64,000 bases of DNA from Triticum aestivum (taxonomy: Eukaryota > Streptophyta > Magnoliopsida > Poales > Poaceae), in NCBI RefSeq assembly GCF_018294505.1, contig NC_057801.1:842898807-842962806 (forward strand), read 5' to 3'. Below the pieces are notes generated by a model. The model saw nothing but the letters and a program-made list of their open reading frames with translations. It did no database searches and was not told where the DNA came from. Numbering within the stretch: the first letter of the stretch is position 1; each line of letters opens with the position of its first letter. Below, one piece after another: positions 20,090-31,930 of this stretch. The translations under genes were made by a program, and so were the position numbers.

Positions 20090-20930
20090 TCATGGGCGTC
20101 GCTTCCGTCGTGTTACGGAGAGGGGAGATGGGACGGGGTACCTTGGGGATAGCAATGCCGCCAGGTGTTGCGGTGGGCCCTCCTACGGTTGTGGAAGCGT
20201 GGTGGCAGGCGCAGGCACCCGGCACACGGCTCCGGCGTGTACCCCTCCCCTCACGGGCGTCGTTGCCGCCGTGTCCCGGAGGGGGGAAACGGCAACGTCG
20301 GGCCGACACGGAGGGAATCTTGGGGTGGGTTGGGCCGGGACTGTGTTGGGGGTGTAGCTATGGGCTGGGCTATGACAACCAGGTGAAAAGGTCCACCGGT
20401 CAAACCCCGTCCGGCGAAAGTCAAAGGGCTAGACCCAGCGGTCGTCTGTGTCAGGGTTAGACGGGACGGTGTGCCTGGGGGGGGGGGTAGCAATGCCGCC
20501 AGGTGTCGCGGTGGGCCCTCCTATGATTGTGGAAGCCATGTGGCAGGCTCAGGCATCCGACACGCGGATCCGGGGTGTGCCCCCCTCACGGGCGTCACTG
20601 CCACCGTGTCACGGAGGGGGGAAACGGCCACGTCGGGCCAACACGGAGGGAATCTTGGGGTGGGTTGGGCCGGGACGGTGTTGGTGGGTCTAGCTATGGG
20701 CTGGGCTATGACAACCAGGTGAAAAGGTCCACCAGTCAAACCCCGTCTGGCGAAAGTCAAAGGGCTAGACCCGGCGGTCGTATGTGTCAGGGTTAGACGG
20801 GACGAGGTACCTGGGGGTAGCAATGCCGCCAGGTGTTGCGGTGGGCCCTCCTACGGTTGTGGGCGCATGGTGGCAGGCGTTGGCACCCGACACGCTGCTC
20901 TAGGGAGTGCCCCCCTCACGGGCGTCGCTG
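20090..20930 (-). repeat. CACTA internal array, inverted arm
   Basis: About two and a half units of the 325-345-bp GC-rich repeat, in reverse orientation to the rest of the array. Markers are AAAGTCAAAGGGCTAGA, GGGTTAGACGGGACG and GGAGGGGGGAAACGG. An AT-rich spacer (19970-20050) separates it from the subterminal repeats. Confidence 0.85.
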
Positions 20931-20980
20931 CCGCTGTGTGCCGGCGGCGGCGCCGTCCGTGAGGGGGGGCACACCCCGGA
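20904..20980. repeat. Palindrome where the array changes direction
   Basis: GTGCCCCCCTCACGG on the left pairs with CCGTCCGTGAGGGGGGGCAC on the right, continuing inward through CGTCGCTGCCGC and GGCGGCGGCG around a short TGTGTGCC centre. Reverse units lie to the left and forward units to the right. Confidence 0.85.
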
Positions 20981-21966
20981 GACGCGTGCTGGCCGTTTGT
21001 AACTGCCACAACACTTCCAGACTTGTGAGAGGCCGTCTACGAAAGATTTGGCGGCATGCGAGCCCCCGGAGGTCGCCGGCCACAGTCGTAGACACGCGGA
21101 GAGCGATCCGCGTAGAGGGAAGTGTTCAGATACTTCTCCATCACCAAAAATTATGAAAAATTACCATCTGTCCTACATCACATGTGCCCACATCGTGTAA
21201 AAAACTCATGATCTTATCGCGCTCCGAGTATTCAATAATATTCACGCCGCATCGTTACCGCAGAACGTCTACTACCGTGTCAACGCCGTCCGTGAGGGGG
21301 GCCACACCCCGGAGACGCGTGCCGCCTCTTCGGACATGCCACCACACCGTACGACATGTATGAGGTCCCGGTGCGACGCTTTGGTGGCATTGCTACTTCC
21401 CAGGGCCCCCGTCTCGCCTAACCCTGTAGCGTTTGACCACGGGATCTAGCCCTTTGACTTTGCATGGACGGGCTTTGACCAGTGGACCTCTCCACCTGGT
21501 TGTGTTAGGTCAGCCCATAGAAACACTTTGGAGCAACATCCGGGCTAGGCCCACAGCAAGATCCCCTCTGTGTAGACCCGACACTCGGTTTCCCCCCTCC
21601 ATGTGCCGGCGGCGGCACCGTCCGTGAGGGGGGGGGGGCACACCCCGGAGACGCGTCCGCCTCTTCGGACATGCCACCACGACACCCCCCATGTATGAGG
21701 TCCCGGTGCGACGCTCCGGTGCCATTGCTACCCCCCAAGGCCCCACGTCCCGCCTAACCCTGTAGCGCTTGACCACGGGATCTAGCCCTTTGACTTTGCA
21801 CGGACTGGCTTTGACGAGTGGACCTCTCCACCCGGTTGTGTTAGGTCAGCCCATAGGAACACTTTGGAGCAACATCCGTGTCAGACCCACAGCAAGATCC
21901 CCTCCGTGTAGACCCGAAGCGTCCGTTTCCCCCCTCTAGGTGCCGGCGGCGGCGCCGTCCGTGAGG
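20981..21966 (+). repeat. CACTA internal array, forward units (segment 1)
   Basis: Units contain CCTAACCCTGTAGCG, TTTGACTTTGCACGGA, GTTGTGTTAGGTCAGCCC, GACCCGACGCGTCCG and CACACCCCGGAGACGCG. The span 20998-21285 is a variant segment repeated at 32715-33000. The array resumes at 32346-34228, 43016-43413, 46963-47127 and 49615-50000 after insertions. Confidence 0.85.
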
Positions 21967-21971
21967 GTGGG

Positions 21972-22442
21972 TGAGGGAGTCCCGGACTAGGGGGTGTCCG
22001 GATAGCCGAACTATCATCATCGGCCGGACTCCAAGGCTATGAAGATACAAGATTTAAGACTTCGTCCCGTGTCCGGATGGGACTTTCCTTGGCGTGGAAG
22101 GCAAGCTTGGCGATACGGATATGTAGATCTCCTACCATTGTAACCGACTCTGTGTAACCCTAGCCCTCTCCGGTATCTATATAAACCGGATGGCATTAGT
22201 CCCTAGGACGAACAACAATCATACCATAGGCTAGCTTCTAGGGCTTAGCCTCCTTGATCTCGTGGTAGATCTACTCTTGTAACACACATCATCAATATTA
22301 ATCAAGCAGGACGTAGGGTTTTACCTCCATCAAGAGGGCCCGAACCTGGATAAAACATCGTGTCCCTCGTCTCCTGTTACCATCCGCCTAGACGCACAGT
22401 TTGGGACCCCCTACCCGAGATCCGCCGGTTTTGACACCGACA
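21972..22442 (+). repeat. Gypsy LTR A (471 bp)
   Basis: TG...CA ends, with TATATAAACC promoter-like box near 22179. The primer-binding region TTGGTGCTTTCATTGAGAG follows directly at 22443. Confidence 0.93.
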
Positions 22443-22489
22443 TTGGTGCTTTCATTGAGAGTTCCTCTGCGCCGTCACCGATAGGCTCG

Positions 22490-25453
22490 ATGGCTTCTCC
22501 GATCATCATCAACAACGCAGTCCAGGGTGAGACCTTCCTCCCTGGACAGATCTTCGTATTCGGCGGCTTTGCACCGCGGGCCAATTCGCTTGGCCATCTA
22601 GAGCAGATCGAATGTTACGCCCCTGGCCGTCAGGTCAGATTTGGAAGTTTGAACTTCACGGCTGACATCCGCGGGGACTTGATCTTTGATGGATTCGAGC
22701 CACAGCCAAGCGCGCCGCACTGTCACGACGGGCATGATTTAGCTCTGCAGCTGGACAGTACCCTGGAGGCCGCACTCGAGCCCGCTCCGATCTTCAATTC
22801 GGAGCCGGCTGTGCAGATCGAGGACGGATGGCTAGACACCGCCTCGGTGGCTGCAACCTCTACGGCGATAGAGCCGAACACTGATCTTGACCCTCACGAG
22901 GCTCGTGACTCCGAGGTGCCGGACTCCGAACCTCCCGCGCCCCCACCAATCGAATCCGGTTGGGCGCCGATCATGGAGTTTACTGCCTCGGACATCTTTC
23001 AACACTCACCTTTTGGCGACATCCTGAGTTCGCTAAGGTATCTCTCATTATCAGGAGAGCCCTGGCCGGACTGCGGCCAGGATGGTTGGGATGCGGACGA
23101 CGAAGAAATTCAAAACCCACCCACCACCCACTTGGTAGCCACTATCGATGATCTAACCGACATGCTAGACTACGACTCTGAAGACATCGACGGTATGGAC
23201 GACGATGCCGGAAACGACCAAGAACCAGCGCCTACCGGGCACTGGAAAGCCACCTCGTCATACGATATATACATGGTGGATATCCCAAAGGATGGGAATG
23301 GCGAAGGGGCTGCGGAGGATGACCCCTCCAAGAAACAGCCCAAGCGCCGGCGTCAGCGGCGCCGCTTTAAATCCCGCCATAGCAAGAATGAAGATTCCGG
23401 CACCGGAGATAATAACACCCCGGATAGTGCCGAAGACAACCCACTCCAGCAAGATCCAGCGCAGGAGGACGGGGACGCCAGCCCTCATGAGAGAGCGGCA
23501 GAAGAAGAGGTAGAGGATTATATGCCTCCCTCCGAAGACGAGGCAAGCCTCGACGACAATGAATTCGTCGTGCCAGAGGATCCCGCCGAACAGGAGTATT
23601 TCAAACGCAGGCTTATGGACACATCGAACAACCTCAAGAAAAAGCAGCAACAGCTTAGAGGTAATCAAGATCTGCTAGTCGACAGGTGGACTGAAGTCCT
23701 CGCGGCCGAAGAGCATGAGCTCGAACGCCCCTCCAAAAGCTACCCTAAACGTAAGCTGCTCCCCCGATTAGAGGAGGAGGCATATGAACCCGCATCACCA
23801 GGAGACACTACGGCTGGACCACCCCGTGGTCGCGACAGAGAGGCCTCTAGGCCCTTCACTAGACCCGTACCCCGGCATCGCTCGAAAAGCACAGGGCCAC
23901 AGGGGAACGCTTCGGACTTGCGAGATATATTGGAGGATAGGGCAAGACAATCAAGATCGATCTATGGATCGCGTGGGCGCCCCATGATACGTGACGACAA
24001 CCGTCGCACCGGACATAGTAAGTCCGGCCGGGCCGAACAAAACAGACAAAGCTCTTTTGAGCTCCGTCGTGATATCGCCCAGTACAGAGGCGCCGCACAC
24101 CCATTGTGCTTCACAGATGAAGTAATGGATCATCAAATCCCCGAAGGGTTTAAACCCGTGAATATTGAATCGTACGATGGCACAACAGACCCCGCGGTTT
24201 GGATCGAAGACAATCTCCTTCACATCCACATGGCCCGCGGTGACGATCTTCACGCCATCAAATATCTCCCCCTCAAGCTTAAAGGACCAGCCTGGCATTG
24301 GCTTAACAGCTTGCCAGCAGAGTCAATTGGGAGTTGGGAAGACCTGGAAGCCGCATTCCCCGATAACTTCCAAGGGACGTATGTGCGACCACCAAACGCT
24401 GATGACCTCAGCCACATAATTCAGCAGCCAGACGAATCGGCCAGACAATTCTGGACATGGTTCTTAACCAAGAAAAACCAAATCGTTGACTATCCGGACG
24501 CGGAGGCCCTAGCGGCCTTCAAGCACAATATCCGCGACGAGTGGCTTGCCCGGCAGCTGGGACAGGAAAAGCCAAAATCCATGGCAGCCCTCACATCACT
24601 CATGACCCGCTTCTGCGCAGGTGAGGACAGCTGGCTAGCGCGCAGCAACAGCCTCAGCAAAAATTCTGGCAGTCTGGATATCAAGGACCGTAATGGCAGG
24701 TCGCGTCGTAACAAAAACAAACGCCGCATTAACGGCGACAACAGTGAGGATACGGCAGTCAATGCCGGATTCAGAGGCTCTAAACCCGGTCAGCGGAAAA
24801 AGCCATTCAAAAGAACTACTCCGGGTCCGTCCAATTTGGACCGAATACTCGACCGCTTGTGCCAGATACATGACTCCCCCGAAAAGCCAGCTAACCACAC
24901 CAACAGGGACTGTTGGGTATTCAAACAGGCAGGCAAGCTAATTGCCAAAAACAATGACAAGGGGCTGCATAGCGATGACGAGGAAGAGACCCGGCCGCCG
25001 AACAATAGAGGACAGAAGGGTTTCCCCCCACAGGTGCGGACGGTGAACATGATATACGCAACGCACATACCCAAAAGGGAGCGCAAGTGTGCACTCAGGG
25101 ACGTATACGCCATGGAGCCAGTTGCCCCGAAGTTCAATCCATGGTCCTCCTGCCCGATCACTTTTGACCGGAGGGACCACCCCACCAGCATCCGCCATGG
25201 CGGATTCGCTGCATTGGTTCTAGACCCAATCGTCGATGGATTTCACCTCACCAGAGTCCTGATGGACGGCGGCAGCAGCCTGAACCTGCTTTATCAGGAC
25301 ACAGTGCGCAAAATGGGTATAGACCCCTCAAGGATTAAACCTACCAAGACGACCTTTAAAGGCGTCATACCAGGTGTAGAAGCCAATTGTACAGGCTCAG
25401 TTACACTGGAAGTGGTCTTCGGATCCCGGATAACTTCCGGAGCGAGGAGTTAA
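22490..25453 (+). CDS. Gypsy gag with retropepsin-like region, 987 residues
   Basis: Begins MASPIIINNAVQGETF. The first 520 residues are acidic and Pro/Ser-rich with basic patches. A retrotransposon gag domain follows at about 555-710 (TDPAVWIEDNLLHIHM, LKGPAWHWLNSLP). A zinc-knuckle-like CQIHDSPEKPANHTNRDCW lies near 790-810. The aspartic protease motif LMDGGSSLNLLY is at about 922-933. Gag packages the RNA and the protease would process it. The frame shifts near 25425 just after EVVFGS; the natural continuation (DNFRSEELIFDIVSFRSGYH, then YAYLKLKMPGPRGVI to about 25763) is in other frames. No polymerase follows. Confidence 0.85.
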   Translation: MASPIIINNAVQGETFLPGQIFVFGGFAPRANSLGHLEQIECYAPGRQVRFGSLNFTADIRGDLIFDGFEPQPSAPHCHDGHDLALQLDSTLEAALEPAPIFNSEPAVQIEDGWLDTASVAATSTAIEPNTDLDPHEARDSEVPDSEPPAPPPIESGWAPIMEFTASDIFQHSPFGDILSSLRYLSLSGEPWPDCGQDGWDADDEEIQNPPTTHLVATIDDLTDMLDYDSEDIDGMDDDAGNDQEPAPTGHWKATSSYDIYMVDIPKDGNGEGAAEDDPSKKQPKRRRQRRRFKSRHSKNEDSGTGDNNTPDSAEDNPLQQDPAQEDGDASPHERAAEEEVEDYMPPSEDEASLDDNEFVVPEDPAEQEYFKRRLMDTSNNLKKKQQQLRGNQDLLVDRWTEVLAAEEHELERPSKSYPKRKLLPRLEEEAYEPASPGDTTAGPPRGRDREASRPFTRPVPRHRSKSTGPQGNASDLRDILEDRARQSRSIYGSRGRPMIRDDNRRTGHSKSGRAEQNRQSSFELRRDIAQYRGAAHPLCFTDEVMDHQIPEGFKPVNIESYDGTTDPAVWIEDNLLHIHMARGDDLHAIKYLPLKLKGPAWHWLNSLPAESIGSWEDLEAAFPDNFQGTYVRPPNADDLSHIIQQPDESARQFWTWFLTKKNQIVDYPDAEALAAFKHNIRDEWLARQLGQEKPKSMAALTSLMTRFCAGEDSWLARSNSLSKNSGSLDIKDRNGRSRRNKNKRRINGDNSEDTAVNAGFRGSKPGQRKKPFKRTTPGPSNLDRILDRLCQIHDSPEKPANHTNRDCWVFKQAGKLIAKNNDKGLHSDDEEETRPPNNRGQKGFPPQVRTVNMIYATHIPKRERKCALRDVYAMEPVAPKFNPWSSCPITFDRRDHPTSIRHGGFAALVLDPIVDGFHLTRVLMDGGSSLNLLYQDTVRKMGIDPSRIKPTKTTFKGVIPGVEANCTGSVTLEVVFGSRITSGARS

Positions 25454-26909
25454 TCTTCGACATAGTTTCGTTCCGCAGCGGCTATCATGCTCTGCTTGGA
25501 CATACGCGTTCGCAAAGTTCAACGCGGTGCCGCACTATGCATACCTCAAGCTCAAGATGCCAGGCCCTCGAGGAGTCATCATGGTCAATGGAAACACTGA
25601 ATGTTCTCTCCGCACGGAGGAACATACAGCGGCTCTCGCGGCAGAAGTACAATGCAGCCTCTTAAGGCAATTCTCGAGTCCGGCCGTTAAGCGGCCGGAC
25701 ACAGCTAAGCGCGCCCGGAGTAACCTACAACAAGACCACCTGGCACGTGCCGAGCACGCGTAGCAGTGCGGCCCCAACCCCAGCCCCTGTAAAACATCAA
25801 GACAGGTCCTTCGCGTACACCATTACGCTCTGAAGATACCATGGGCATGGGGAGAGGGGCACGACCACGATAGGCCCAAACTGTGGATCAACCACACCAG
25901 GGGATCTCAAGTGTGTCGTTCTTTTTTCTTCTTCTTTTTTCCTTTCTATTTAGAAGAAAGGCTACAGCGAATATCCAGGTGGTCTCCATTATGAGCATTA
26001 AATCTGTTTTATGCACCATTCCGCAGCCTACCCCTGGAAGGGGACATGTTTAACAGTCCCATCCCTTGCCTATCGCACCATTTGTATCGTCCTGCACTTA
26101 TAGCAGTTTTTCTTGAATAAGTAATGCAACACCTTTTTTGCTTCTAATTGCATTTCTCTTTTATACATATGATCATTTATGACATTACGCATCTGTACGT
26201 TTCGGTACGGCTAAATACACCAGGGGCTTATGTTTCCCGCATCATGGTGTGATAAGTCCGAACACTTTCACAAGTGCGGCACCCCGAACTTATAGCACTA
26301 TATGCATCAGCTCCGAATCATGTCTTGGGTCAATAGTTGGGTTTGCCCGGCTCCCATGTTTTGGTACCTTACGTTCCGTTGTATCGGCTAAGGTAGCACT
26401 GGGAGAACCACTGTGATTGCGCCCCAGTTGAGCTGGGTTAACGCCTCAGTGGAGAAAGCTAAAACTGACCGTCATGATGAGGCGAGAGCTGGTCGCTGTT
26501 CGAGAGGTTTTTGCGAGTCCCTAAAGACTTATGCCGCTTAGAGCGAGGAGCCAGTTTTTATCCGGCCCAGGCGTGGATAGCGCCCCAAATTCGGCCTTCC
26601 GAAGACTAGGGGCTTCGCCGAAATTTAAAATTATAGAATTCTATGGCTAAGTGAGAGTGTTCAAGCATTATAAGTCCGGTTGCCTTGTTCGTTGTGTTGA
26701 GCGCCTCCCTAGATGGACCCAAATATGGGAACAAGAGTGCTCAAATTTATCCCGAACACCCCAGCACTCGTGGCATGGGGGCTGAAGCCGACGACTTGCC
26801 ATCTCTCAGATTTGATAACAGCCGCACAGAAGGTAAAATTTTAAATTAAAATGTGTTGCTTAGCGCAAATGAACTAAGTTTTCAGCGCACAAGATAACAA
26901 AATGCGAGT

Positions 26910-29900
26910 CTACTCAAATATTACATCTTTGGAGCACTCACCCGCAATAGTGCGGGCACCCTTCAGCACACTCTTATAATACATCTCGGGCGTGCGATGC
27001 TCCTTGCCTTCCGGTGGTGGGTCCGTCACAAGCTTCTGGGCATCCATCTTGCCCCAGTGCACCTTTGCGCGGGCGAGGGCCCGACGGCCACCTTCAATAC
27101 AGGCGGAGTGCTTGATGACTTCAACCCACGGGCACACATCCACCAGCCGCTGCACCAGGCCGAAGTAGCTCCCAGGCATGGCCTCCTTAGGCCACATCCG
27201 AACTATAAGGCCCTTCATGGCCTGTTCGGCCGCCTTGTGGAGCTCGACCAACTGCTTTAGCTAGTCGCTAAGGGGCACCAGATGTCCGGCCTCAGCATAC
27301 TGAGACCAGAAGACCTTCTCCGTCGAGCTCCCCTCCTCGGCCCGGTAGAACGCGGCAGCATCGGACACGCTGCGAGGAAGATCTGCAAACGCTCCTGGAG
27401 AGCTCCGAATCCGGGTAAGCAACAGGTAAATAACACTCACATGCTTACTTTGCATGAAAAATGCCTTACCCGCTGCTATTTTCTTCAACGCCTCGATTTC
27501 CTGGAGGGCCTTGTAGGCTTCGGCCTTAGCGGCTTTGGCACTCTCAAGAGCCGTTGGAAGCTCAGACTCTCGAGTCTTCGAGTCACGCTCCAGGCTCTCA
27601 TGTTTCTGCACGAGATCCTGGAGCTCTTGCTGTACCTCCGCCACCCGCGCCTCCTGCTTCTCTCGCTCGGTGCGCTCCGCAGCCGCATCACGTTCGGCCG
27701 CGGCCACCGCCTCTTTTAGGGTCGCCACCTCGTTAGTGGCCCCTGCAATATCCACGTTATCCTTGTCATTCCTTTTGCAACCAAAATCCTTTTCTGTAAG
27801 GTGCAATTTTAATAAGGTGTTACTCACCTTCCTTGTCCTCGAGCTGCTTCTTGGCACGGCCGAGCTCGTTCTCGGACCGCTCGAGGTTTTTCTTCAAATC
27901 ATTGACCTCCGCAGTCAGTGCGGCAGAGGTCAGCAGCGCAGCCTGCAATCCCATATCGACATATTTTTTATGACTCCTGCGTATATCTTCATAGATCCTC
28001 AGTCCGGTTTTTCTTTCCGAACACCGAACCGAGCATCAGGGGCTACTGTCTATGCGGTACTATTTTACATATATCAAAATTCTTACCTCAAAGCCTGTTA
28101 GAAGGCTACTGTAGGCTTCGATCAGCCCGCTCTTGGCAAGCTGCACCTTTTGAATCACCGCACTCATAACAGTGCGGTGTTCCTCTTCAATGGAGGCGCC
28201 ATTGAGCGCCTCCAGCAAGCTATCCGGCGTCTCCGGTTGGACGGGGGCTGCCGGTGTCATGGTCTTGCCCTTCTTACGAAGGGGCCGCCCGCCGGACTCC
28301 GGAGCCACTATGGGATCTGGAGCCGCCGGTGCAAAGTCCGGGAGGTTGCCCTGTGACACCTCCGGGGCCTCCTCCTCCTGGCGGGCCCCTTCTCGGGATC
28401 CCACCTCGGCATCGTCCATGTCACGGGGGGTGGAGGCGGTCGGAAGAGAATCCATATCCTACGCACCTAAGGACCCGCTCGACGAAGCGGGGAGATCGTC
28501 CTTGGGCGGACTGCAGGTTTGTATGCGGCATTAGAAAGACATTGCATGGCAAAAAAAGATAAACCATGAAGCTATTCGGGAGTCCGGATACTCACGATCT
28601 CGCCAGGGGCTTGGCCCTTGGATGCCAGTCCTCGTCGTCGTCACTGGCGTTGGCAGAGCAGTCCGGGGGAAGAGTTTTTCCCTTCTTGGACCCTTCGGCC
28701 TCCCTCGTTGGGGAGGCCTTCCTTTTCTTCTCTCCCCCCGCTGGGGGAGAGGCTTTCTTCTTCTCCTCCTCACCTTGGTGAGAGGAGTCGGCTTCGGAGT
28801 CGTCATCCGATAGCACCTGAAAACGGGAACTCTTCCGAGTCCCCGTGGCCTTCTTCTTGGCCTTCTTCTCCCGCACCACATGGGCGCCGGAGCCAGCAGC
28901 CCCGTCAAACGGGCGTCCGCTAGGTCCTCTGGCAATGGGGCCAGACAGATAGCCTGTGCGGCCTTCTTCAGCCAGTCCTATCAAAGGAAAGGGAGTTTAG
29001 ATCCCGCATAGAGTCAAACTATGGAAAACAAGCATTCCTTAAAGGGCAAAATCACTTACCTAGTCAGCTGGACGCTCCGAGCTGAATCCGCGATCTTCGG
29101 TAGCGGATGCGGGAGCCTCGGCGCCTTTGAACAGCACCTTCCAGACATCTTCGTACGTAGTGTCGAAGAGCCCATTCAAAGTCTGGTGCTGCGCCGGATC
29201 GAACTCCCACATGTTGAAGCCCCGTCGTTGGCACGGGAGAATCTGGCGGATGAGCATGACCTGGATTATGTTGACAAGCTTGAGCTTCTTGTCCACTAGC
29301 TTTTGGATGCAAGCTTGGAGTCCGGTCAGCTCCTCCGAATCACCCCATGTCCAGCCGCTCTCTTTCCAGGAGGTGAGCCGTGTGGGGATGCCGGATCTGA
29401 ATTCGGGGGCCGCTGCCCATTCAGGGTCACACGGCTCGGTGATATAGAACCACCCCGATTGCCACCCCTTGATGGTTTCCACGAAAGTGCCCTCGAGCCA
29501 GGTAACATGGGACATCCTGCCCACCATGGCGCCTCCGCACTCCGCTTGACCGCCCTTCACAACCTTCGGTTTGACACTGAAGGTCTTAAGCCATAAGCCG
29601 AAGTGGGGCTGGATGCAGAGGAAGGCCTTGCACATGACGATAAACGCCGAGATGTTGAGGATGAAATTCGGGGCCAAATCATGGAAATCCAGGCCGTAGT
29701 AGAACATGAGCCCCCGGACAAAGGGATGAAGTGGGAAGCCCAGTCCGCGGAGGAAATGGGGAAGGAATACTACCCTCTCATGGGGCTTGGGGGTGGGAAC
29801 GAGCTCTCCCTCGATGGGGAGCCGGTGCACGATGTCGCTGGACAGGTATCCGGCGCTGCGCAGCTTCTGGATCTGCCCCTCCGTGACGGAGGAGGCCATC

Positions 29901-29923
29901 CACTTGCCTCCTGCTCCGGACAT
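26910..29923 (-). pseudogene. Antisense multi-exon gene of the gypsy element (gypsy-type transposase domain)
   Basis: Opposite strand to gag, in place of pol. The first exon starts about 29923 (MSGAGGKWMASSVTEGQ; upstream frame open to 30070) and carries the plant putative gypsy-type transposon domain (VFLPHFLRGLGFPLHPFVRG, ITEPCDPEWAAAPEF, FDTTYEDVWKVLFKG). Later exons near 28980-28592 are Lys/Glu-rich (KKAKKKATGTRKSSRF). Those near 28455-28075 and 27950-27480 are acidic then coiled-coil (LKEAVAAAERDAAAERTERE). The last, 27385-26910, ends GECSKDVIFE. An in-frame TAG near 27261 (PLSD-stop-LKQLVELH) breaks it. Function of this antisense family is unknown; an envelope-like or structural role has been discussed for similar genes. 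Confidence 0.7.
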
Positions 29924-30478
29924 GGTTGGAGAAGGTGGAGGTGAGATGTGCGGGCTTGGGCGTTGGAGCTCGGGTTCGCAGAGATGGATAAGCCAAGGAG
30001 GAAGAAGGCGCAGGTAATAGGGTTGGATCTCTATCCCCTTATATGGGCGGACAAAAACATGCGTCCCCACCGGACCGATAAAACTCGCTTATCTCCCAAG
30101 CGCCGCAATCAATGGCACGGTTGGGTTACCCACGTCCGTATTGATGGGAATCCCGGAATAAGGGGAACACAATCTCTGCTTCTACAAGACGTTCCAAGGA
30201 AACCGCTTCACTAAATGCGCTGAGGTGGTATAATAAAAACAATTCGAGTGAAGGCTTAGTAGTGGTGTGACGTCATGCCACGAAATACGTCAGCAGATTG
30301 AACTTGTGTAAATATTATTCTCTCTACGGTGGTATGTGGAAATTATTTTTGCAGAGCCGGACACTATCCTGGTGTTCACAATATTCTATAAATTATTCGG
30401 AGGAGGAACCCTCCTTGCAATGCCGAAGACAATATGCGCGCCGGACTCGTCGTCATTGAAGCCTGGTTCAGGGGCTAC

Positions 30479-30949
30479 TGAGGGAGTCCCGGACTAGGGG
30501 GTGTCCGGATAGCCGAACTATCATCATCGGCCGGACTCCAAGACTATGAAGATACAAGATTGAAGACTTCGTCCCGTGTCCGGATGGGACTTTCCTTGGC
30601 GTGGAAGGCAAGCTTGGCGATACGGATATGTAGATCTCCTACCATTGTAACCGACTCTGTGTAACCCTAGCCCTCTCCGGTGTCTATATAAACCGGATGG
30701 CTTTAGTCCGTAGGACGAACAACAATCATACCATAGGCTAGCTTCTAGGGTTTAGCCTCCTTGATCTCGTGGTAGATCTACTCTTGTAACACACATCATC
30801 AATATTAATCAAGCAGGACATAGGGTTTTACCTCCATCAAGAGGGCCCGAACCTGGGTAAAACATCGTGTCCCTCGTCTCCTGTTACCATCCGCCTAGAC
30901 ACACAGTTCGGGACCCCCTACCCGAGATCCGCCGGTTTTGACACCGACA
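30479..30949 (+). repeat. Gypsy LTR B (471 bp)
   Basis: Same length as LTR A with a handful of differences. Preceded by a polypurine-like CAGGGGCTAC and followed by its own primer-binding region and gag start. Confidence 0.93.
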
Positions 30950-30996
30950 TTGGTGCTTTCATAGAGAGTTCCTCTGCGCCGTCACCGATAGGCTCG

Positions 30997-31930
30997 ATGG
31001 CTTCTCCGATCATCATCAACGACGTAGTCTAGGGTGAGACCTTCCTCCCCGGACAGATCTTCGTATTCGGCGGCTTTGCACTGCGGGCCAATTCGCTTGG
31101 CCATCTAGAGCAGATCGAAAGTTACGCCCCTGGCCGTCAGGTCAGATTTGGAAGTTTGAACTTCACGACTGACATCCGCGGGGACTTGATCTTTGATGGA
31201 TTCGAGCCACAGACAAGCGCGCCGCACTGTCACGACAGGCATGATTTAGCTCTGCAGCCGGACAGTACCCTGGAGGCCGCACTCGAGCCTGCTCCGATCT
31301 TCAATTCGGAGCCGGCTGCGCAGATCGAGGACGGATGGCTAGACACCGCCTCGGTGGCTGCAACCTCTACGGCGATAGAGCCGGACACTGATCTTGACCC
31401 TCACGAGGCTCGTGACTCCGAGGTGCCGAACTCCGAACCTCCCGCGCCCCCACCAATCGAATCCGGTTGGGCGCCGATCATGGAGTTTACTGTCTCGGAC
31501 ATCCTTCAACACTCACCTTTTGGCGACATCCTGAGTTCGCTAAGGTATCTCTCATTATCAGGAGAGCCCTGGCCGGACTATAGCCAGGATGGTTGGGATG
31601 CGGATGACGAAGAAATTCAAAACCCACCCACTAGCCACTTGGTAGCCACTGTCGATGATCTAACTGACATGCTAGACTACAACTCCGAAGACATCGACGG
31701 TATGGACGACGATGCCGGAAACGACCAAGAACCAGCGCCTACCGGGCACTGGAAAGCCACCTCGTCATATGATATATACATGGTGGATATCCCAAAGGAT
31801 GGGAATGGCGAAGGGGCAGCGGAGGATGACCCCTCCAAGAAACAGCCCAAGCGCCGGCGCCAGCAGCGCCGCTCTAAATCCCGCCATAGCAAGAATGAAG
31901 ATTCCGGCACCGGAGATAATAACACCCCGG
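30997..31930 (+). pseudogene. Truncated second gag copy
   Basis: Repeats the gag 5' end from its ATG. It has an early stop after MASPIIINDVV and then stays open from 31156. It stops abruptly after KNEDSGTGDNNTPD, fused to LTR C sequence at a shared CCGGA. Corresponds to roughly the first third of the complete gag. Confidence 0.9.

Noticed and set aside
20053..22050. Many 60-110-codon frames in the CACTA array
   Set aside because: Repeat at unit spacing on both strands; a by-product of GC-rich repeats without start context or motifs.
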